In this document: piece by piece, positions 56,831-64,000 of the stretch
Layout of the letters: each line of letters opens with the position of its first letter
Numbering within the stretch: position 1 is the first letter of the stretch
NCBI GenBank assembly: GCA_005406025.1
Contig: BGZK01000011.1
Location: 620,001 to 684,000, forward strand
DNA from: Eumeta japonica
Lineage: Eukaryota; Arthropoda; Insecta; Lepidoptera; Psychidae
DNA length: 64,000 nt
Direction: 5' to 3'
Notes under the pieces: model-generated
Databases searched by the model: none
Seen by the model: the letters and a program-made list of their open reading frames with translations, nothing else
What the model was told of the DNA's origin: nothing
Program-made: the position numbers and the translations under genes

Positions 56831-59510
56831 TCTACGTATTTTCAAACGTAATTAATATAATGATTATTCGTTTGAATATCAGATTAATTAATGCATTATG
56901 TACAATGTTTGAACTTCGCATTGTTATGTAACTATTTTTAATTCTATGGGTCGTCGTCACCATGGCCAACAAAACAGTGCTTCTCCTCCAGCAGTCATAC
57001 AACTGAGAGGAATGCAAATGGTTCACCGAAGTAGGTGTGACTACATGAAATTCGTTGCACTTTGGACTGGGGTGATATGATTATAATTATAAACGATTAA
57101 TTTATATCAAACTGTATTCAAAACGGAAAACAGGAGTGATGAATGTTTTTTTTCCTAGTGAAAATATGAAGGAATTATCCTCTCTTTGCACTCTATGTCT
57201 CAGTATATAGAAATACCACAACCGTTATTTTGATCATATAATTTTATATCCCATATCTTGTATGTTCCTGCCTATTTGTCTACCGTGAACCAAGTTTGTA
57301 TCGCTCCGCTGCGGATTCCGTAATCTTTTTATCTCGGACCAGCGTTCGCGCATAGATCGTAAAATTAATCCGAAAACATAGATAGACTTTCTTCATCTTC
57401 TGTATCGAGCGGACTTTCTTTCAGTCATGATCCAGATCTTGACCCTGTTGACGATTTAAATTCCAATTCTATGCTATCTGCTCCGATCCTTGTTTCATAC
57501 CCAATTCCAATCTTATTCATGCCCTTGATTCAGCCCGTTGTCACTCTCATTCCATAGCTGATCTTATATTCCTGCTATTACATCTGCGTAGAATAATGTT
57601 TTTGTTATTGACTAGCATTAGGTGTAATAATAAATGCAAATGTTTGACTACGATCTCCTAATCTTTAACATAAAATCATATATCATACCACAATAGTGTT
57701 TATTATATAGATAAACGTGAAAACACGTCAACACGTTATCGCTAAATCCTGAAACCACACAGCGGATTCTGATAAAATACAGTTGACTAGTATTCAAAAA
57801 ATTAAAATTTTAATATAACTTATTTTACTCATGCGCCGTAGAGAGGGATCTTTATTGAAATAATAAGTAAAATCAGTTCAATAGTTCTACAGATTTCAAA
57901 GCTATAATTTTAGTCTAAATAGAGATTTTTTAACCTGAATTGCCTTCAAGTTTCTCCAGCTTGAATCGGGGGGTGTTCACGATTTCTCACTAATGTAGTG
58001 ACGCACCGCACCGCAATCTCTATTTTTGGATTAAAAGGCAAAAAAATTCACAATTCACCACCGCCATGGTGATATATTTAATGCTATGTGACTAGGACAC
58101 AGAAATGACTGCATAATATAATTACATATTAGTTTGATATGTACTACCCAGCGGATATGAATTCTTCGTGACTTCTTTATTAAAATTGGATCTGTTTAAT
58201 CGGATAGCTTACCTCAAATACAGACGTTCGTCAAAAGCTTCCGCTGTGAGGTTTTCAACTGCCACCAGGATGGGTACGTGATGGATGTTTGACATAGTTT
58301 GCTTCTTATTCATAGCGGTATTATATCCCGAGTATGGTACTGAGAATAGTCAGTAATTCTGATATCACGACTGTCAAGTCATCAGCAAATTCAAGTTAAA
58401 TGATATATTCGCCATCACTGTTATCTTTCACACATAATATTAAGTCACACTTCCGACCGACTATATTACTCTATATTTTATACATATGATCTGCCGAAGG
58501 ATGTGCATATCATGTAGAGCATTGCAACTTATTTGAAAACCAATTTTTTTGGTGGTTGGAAGATTTATACAATTTGTACTTTATTAATAAATCGAAAATT
58601 TTTCTATAGACAAAAGTTTCTCTTCCTTCAGTGTGTCTAAACTAAATGAAAAAATGACATTTGCTTCGATTAATAAGAATTGCAATCAGTTGTTGTATTA
58701 TTCCACAATAGATTCCACAATCACCTATTTGATGTGCCTCCTTTAATCTTAAATAATGAATTCATGAATTAGAACATTTTACCAAGTTTATAATAAACAG
58801 CTCTTTATGGGACGAATTTAAGACGGCATTTATTTATTGGACTTGGATTTCTTATCAACTAGTACTGCAAATTAATAATGTATCAGTTACTTGACACGAA
58901 GTATTTTCGTAAGATCAATGTCTCCATCAGCACTAATATTATTCAGTAATTTCAAATATGAGCATTGATGTATTTTTCTTGATATGTGCTCTACGAAAAA
59001 AGAGAAAAGAATTTCTGTGCTTCATATACGTTCGCATATTATACTAGTCACCACCCGTCCACTTCGCTGGATTTAATTAAGCAACGAATGTTTCTTTTAT
59101 CTAAATATGGCCGCAGTTTCGATCTTATACACACGCATATCACACACAAGTGCGCACGTGATCTGTAGGTATACACACACCCAGCCATATAGAAACAAAT
59201 GAATATGGCTACCAAAGAAATACAAAATTGACAATTAATTTTTCCATAGTTAATATACGGTGTATCGAAATCTATTATTTGCACAATCACATTTTTTTAC
59301 TGTATGCCAATATTCATCAAAATCGATTAAGCCTTTCATGACTTATAAAAAGGCATACAGAAAGACAGACAATTTAAATTTAAGAAATCATAAAAATGTA
59401 TTCAGTGAGCCAGAAAACGTATATACATCAGAAAATTTGACAAAAAAAATTGTGTAGAAACGGAACCTCCAGACTTTTATAGCACCTAGTGAAACAAAAA
59501 TTTTAACAAA
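56831..59510. other. intergenic; quasi-periodic tract at 57400-57580
   Basis: 57410-57580 is another CGATCCTTG / ATTCCAATC-type tract. 59290-59360 holds an inverted unit of the 46.1 kb satellite. No gene is supported. Confidence 0.5.
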
Positions 59511-60146
59511 AAAAAACCGACTTCAAAAAACTATTCCAAAATAAATTAATATGCACTAAAAAGCAAAAAAATAATAGCTTATTATTCTACAACTTAATAA
59601 TCACCAACTTATTTTTTCTTCACATCAATATGAAGATACGATCTATGTGTTTACCACGCAAAAAAGTAGGTAGGTACCTTCCCACATCAAATTTAACTCA
59701 ACACATACCTATTAATAACAAATAATGATCAAAATATTTTTTAGAGTTCTCCTAAGTAAAGTGAAATGAAAAATATCAGACTACTTAAAAGTCAATCAAA
59801 TTATTACGATAATATAATGTAGTTATAATTATTGTTATTTTTGGAGTCGGTTTATTGCTAGGTATATTGCAGTGTTTCCTTGGCTGACACTGACTCTACT
59901 GGTTGTCATGATATTGAGTTATTCGTCCATTTATCGCGCACATACTTAATGCAAATTTGAGATTTATATGATTTTCTCATGGATGTTAATTCCAGAACTG
60001 AACCAAATTAAAATACACAAGATGCACCAACTTTCAAATAAAAAAAGAATTATCAAAATCGGTCGAAAGCTCTGAGGTAACAAACATAAAAAATACAGTT
60101 GAATTGTGAACATCCTCCTTTTTAATTTTGAAGTCGGTTAAAAAAC
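59511..60146. mobile_element. inverted-repeat element with AACCGACTTCAAAA ends
   Basis: AAAACCGACTTCAAAAAAC at 59514 and TTTTGAAGTCGGTTAAAAA at 60127 are inverted copies (about 14 bp). Elements with these ends are abundant in lepidopteran genomes. About 630 bp, no coding capacity. I could not define a target duplication because of the A runs. Confidence 0.6.
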
Positions 60147-61019
60147 TCAGGTATAACTATTGCTATACCGCTATAACTGTGTAAGCGGAGTACGGATTAG
60201 CGAGGCCATACAATTTACAAGTGAAACATCGTAAAATTATCTTTGCCAGCAAAATCTTTATTAACAATAAATGGAACTAAATTAGTTGATCATTGCCTAT
60301 CCAAAAAAACTTTTAAAAAACCCTGTCACAAGCTTCTCGACCCCGTTCGCGTCCTGCGAGAATTTTGTTTTAAATTTTATTTTAGTTCAATCTTGACGTA
60401 CATCATGAAGGGCCTTTTACGTCTTTTAACATTTCAGCGCATGCGACTGGTAGATCAGCTGTCGCTCTGCCAATGCCGTACAACGGCTGAAATATTAAGA
60501 AAGACTAGTGCGATATAGCATTATGAGTTTCTGTATTTTTATGCAATGAGAATTGCATGGAAATGTAAATAATAGCAAGGAATTATTATTGTCCTCGTAA
60601 ATATTGTTAATCCCTATGGATTTAACATAATTAATTTGACTGACGCTTGAACCTACACCAGCTCAACTGGAGCAAACTGCAGGAACACTGATAGTGAATC
60701 GCTTACAAGTGTTTGAGTCATTAAAACAATTATTGTGATGCTAGCGATATTCTGCACGTGCAAATGGAAAGTTTAAAAAAAAATAACAATTAACCTCAAA
60801 TTCGTTTGCATATCTATGACATCGAATCAAATTACTGAATAAATTCTAAAAACTCCTACACGAATATAAAGCTGCTCCAGTAAAATAGACTATTAACATA
60901 TAGTTCTGGCGTTATCTGCAAATTTATGTTATTATAGATTACAAAAATTCTTGAATTTATACCTGTACTATCTCCGGGTAAAATAGCCTAAATATCATTT
61001 TATACCAACCCCGTCCAAA
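60147..61019. other. intergenic, nothing recognised
   Basis: The open frame 60243-60518 shows no domain and no paralogue. Confidence 0.45.
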
Positions 61020-61232
61020 TCGAAACATTGACTGATAGCAGAATAGAAATTGCAAACGGGACGAAGAGGAGAATAAAAAGTCGTTAGTGAGATAACTTGG
61101 AATCGAGAGCGGGATCAGGATTACAACCGAGAACAGGGCAGCGATTTGAATCATGATTGAGACTGTAATCGATCGATGAAGGAATTTATTCTATGTCCAT
61201 GAGGGCAGCGCCATAAGAGGAAGCTAGCATAT
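61020..61232 (-). repeat. quasi-periodic tract with degenerate CGCGGCTCCGCC-type end
   Basis: GGGATCAGGATTACAACCGAG-type words, then TTCTATGTCCATGAGGGCAG and GAAGCTAGCATAT at the end, as in the 49.3 kb copy. Confidence 0.55.
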
Positions 61233-61451
61233 AAATTCCTCGCCTTTAACCGGCATAGATTCGCAAAATAATACGTGAGTCATAGTATATGAAGATTATT
61301 TTATATAATGTCCTCATAAGTTTATTTTATTTATTATAATAAAAATACTTCATATTTAAGTTTTTAGTTTACGTTTACGTGTACATGGAAATTTTAGTCT
61401 ATTTTACATTAATTCTTTTACAAAATTTATTTCCTAAAATTTATTTTTGGT

Positions 61452-63310
61452 GTGCTCCTTACCCCCCTCCCACCGAGAACCAATGAAAGAAACCACTTCC
61501 GTGAGTCAACCGGGATAAAGTACCTACTAAATGGGGTACTCCTAGATCTCAGCCAAATATCACCGGGACAGCGGCGTCGGCGCTTGGAGAAGATATTTAT
61601 AATTAATTATATCTATCTAGATAATTATGTCTATCCTGCAAGTGGTAAGGAGCGCCGAAGTCGCGAAACTAACAGCTAAATTCAGAAAGGTGAAACACGG
61701 AGTGGATTGCCGTCGTATCATCTTAGAGAATCAGGATCTTATTAGTAAATTAGAAAGTATGTAATGTATGCGCCCGGGTGCACTCAATTAAACTCATTTG
61801 GACGCCATAAACCAAAAAGTATCACATTACTATCATTTAACACAAACGGCTTAGCCAGTAACATAGGAGAATTAGTCAAATGTACGCAGGAGTACAAAGC
61901 AAACATAATTATGGTGCAGAAAACACGCTTGAAACCAAACAGATTGAAAGCCTGCAAAATGAAAAATTACATCCAATTACAAAGATACAGACAAGGCGTC
62001 CCAAAAGGTGGAACCGCGTTATACTATAATCGCTCACTATACTGCTGTTCGATTGATATTCCATCGTTAACAAATATAGAAGCCACCGCATGTAGGCTTA
62101 GTATGTCAGGTCATGATATTCCGATCTTCGTATCAAGCTATCTCCCTCCAAAGAAAAAATTGCTCCGGAGCGATTTAAAAATACTCTTCATCTTAGAGGA
62201 TGCCGTTATTATCTTCGGCGATTTTAATAGCAAAAGTACTAATTTAAATTGTAACTATTCAAATAGGAACGGTAGAAAGATTGTACATCTCACAGAAGAT
62301 CTCCATTTCAATATCGTTACACCACTCACACCGACTCAGTATACTATTAATGATAATTATAGGCCTGATATCCGGGATATCGCCCTCAGAAAGGGGTAGC
62401 TCTTAAATTGAGCTGCATTGAGACCTTCCAGTGTCTCAAATCGATAAACATTTTCACTTTAAAGGTCATATCGCTCGTGTTAGAAAACTAACATTATTTT
62501 ACCTTTCTCGCTTATACGGAATGATAGAAAAAGCAAAATGTCGTTACGCAATATACACGATATGTATCAGACTGTCATGACTTACGCGAGTCCAGTATTT
62601 GCTAATGCTAAGCCTGATACACTACACGATCTCTAAGTAGTGCAGAACAAATTTTGTAGAAGAGCAGCTGACGCATCATGGTACATCAAAAACTCTGTAC
62701 TTCACTGGGACCTGGAGCTCCCAAAAATTTCTAAATTTATGAAGAACGCATCTGAGCGCTTCTTCTATATAGCGAGTAGTCATCCAAATCCATTAATTAT
62801 TTCGGCCGTGTCCGTGGCCGTGAGCCACCTCCTCCACATCAGTTTTGTAAAAGACCACGGAATATATTATCAGATCCGCCCGTCGATCTCACCGTCGAGG
62901 TCCAAAAGCTTATAGAAGCAAATAGGATGGCTGCAGACTAGGAATACAGTCCCCCTCTCATTACGACCTTTAAAGGTCATCAATTCGGTGCGCTCCCCGC
63001 GTCTTCGGGTGTCCCTATTTAAGTTTTCAGTCCGTACTGCAAACTTCACATGACCTCCTATGCCGAGGTGCCTGCTTAAAAGGCACTCATAGGGCAGTCA
63101 CGCGCCGTCGGCACCTCCATGTCGCAATGGCCGCGTTTAAATGAAGGCGTCAAAGCCGTAGGCTTTCGACATAGCAGTCATAAGTAGTTCAGGAGGTTTT
63201 TAGTTCGTGAAAGTCGGACACACCCGTGTGCCCGGGCATACGGACGGCCCATAGTGGGTTTTTCTCCTCCTTCCCCCCTTTCGCAAGAGGAAAACTATAA
63301 AAAAAAAGTA
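61452..63310 (+). mobile_element. Jockey-like LINE, internally deleted
   Basis: 61630-61760 reads like the end of ORF1 (VAKLTAKFRKVKHGVDCRR). 61764-62399 is a 211-codon frame of the AP-endonuclease domain: ITLLSFNTNGLASNIGEL, then MVQKTRLKP, GGTALYYNRSL, GDFNSKSTN and YRPDIRDIAL. The catalytic Glu (usual ETHL/ETRL) is Lys here. The reverse-transcriptase core is deleted; after about 62460 the C-terminal part returns in broken frames (RLYGMIEKAKCRYA..., MTYASPVFANAKPDTLHDL, NKFCRRAADASWYIKNSV...), ending in a GC-rich 3' region with CGTGTGCCCGGGCATACGG and a short A run at about 63300. Clearly inactive. Confidence 0.85.
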
Positions 63311-63842
63311 CATCTGTCGCAGTTATACTCTGACCGCCACATATAAAGCTAGTGCTGTAATAAAGAAGTCTGATCATCGAAACGTTGTCCGTCATTTTGC
63401 CCACACACCGCAAGAAATCCGTTCTCCGAAGCGACTGTACAAGAAATCCGAGGTGCGGGCTTACTCGGTGCTGGCTGAAATCGCTGTTATAATATACCTA
63501 ATACAGACGCCAAAACAGTTGCTTTTAAAGATTTTGTCTGTTTATCTTTGTATTTATCTCTTTGTTTGTTCAAGCATCACTCCAAAACTAATGAACCCTT
63601 TAAAATAAAACTTTTTTCTGTTTATTAGCATGAATGTAAGAAATTAATTGAGGACACAATTTGTTACAATACATTCCCCAAGGGCTAGACGGAAAGTAAA
63701 CGGAAAGCAAATTTCCTTTTGCCCTCTTTTTTATTTAAAGTACCTACTGAATAGATTGGGACAAATGCTATCAACCGCTATTAACCGTCATACCGTTAAA
63801 TTTTTTGACAGTTTCAATGGCACAGAAAATGGGAAAATGAAG
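63311..63842. other. intergenic, nothing recognised
   Basis: No gene supported; the open frame 63648-63857 is featureless. Confidence 0.45.
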
Positions 63843-63900
63843 AAATCTCAAATATGAACATTGTGGCTTTTCAAAGCCACATTGTTCATATTTGAGATTT
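63843..63900. repeat. 28-bp hairpin with a 2-nt loop
   Basis: Arms 63843-63870 and 63873-63900, loop TC, one mismatch. The loop is too short for a typical microRNA precursor; a snapback mutation is more likely. 63901-64000 holds nothing recognised. Confidence 0.9.
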
Positions 63901-64000
63901 TTAGACGTTATGACTCCATGTCATAAGATTTTCTATGGGTGAGACAACGAAACACAATGAAGAAATGGTTTTCATACCTTTTGAAAACGTTGATGTGTTT

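Overview
The window looks like AT-rich insect nuclear DNA, most probably from a moth or butterfly. Reasons: short genes with GT-AG introns, TATA plus TCAGT core promoters, AATAAA signals, a SINE and short interspersed repeats of kinds I know from lepidopteran genomes, and relics of mariner, hAT, Harbinger-like, Jockey-like LINE and LTR elements. The species cannot be named. There is no bacterial-style operon, CRISPR array, rRNA or convincing tRNA.

Most of the window is an old, repeatedly duplicated locus. A theme of small secreted-protein genes recurs as convergent pairs, a plus-strand gene facing a minus-strand gene: A (16772-18167) facing a relic at 21618; B (36637-38225) facing D (45723-44071); pseudogene C (54364) facing F (55113-54861). 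A further relic lies at 30311, and a divergent plus-strand member E at 49876-52359. A and B have three coding exons, all phase 0, the second exactly 66 nt. D has the same plan, but a one-base insertion breaks its signal-peptide exon. I do not recognise the family.

A second theme is a CpG-rich 304-309 bp core present three times (593-901, 26909-27212, 32679-32982). Copies 1 and 2 differ by 3 substitutions and one 5-nt indel, although their flanks align only roughly. A 254-bp promoter plus first-exon tract of genes A and B shows the same contrast (1 difference). Gene conversion or unusual constraint is implied.

Region by region: 0-16 kb is repeat-rich intergenic DNA with a core copy, twin hairpins, an inverted repeat partner of 27.8 kb, a hAT element with exact 8-bp target duplications and several diverged satellites. 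16-24 kb is gene A and its downstream block. 24-36 kb holds duplicated blocks, core copies 2 and 3, an LTR-retrotransposon relic and a LINE fragment. 36-46 kb holds gene B, a 120-bp tandem array, a SINE and gene D. 46-56 kb holds satellites, gene E, pseudogene C, gene fragment F and a Harbinger-like MITE. 56-64 kb holds a dead mariner, repeats and a deleted Jockey-like LINE. All similarities were judged by eye from the sequence; nothing was searched.
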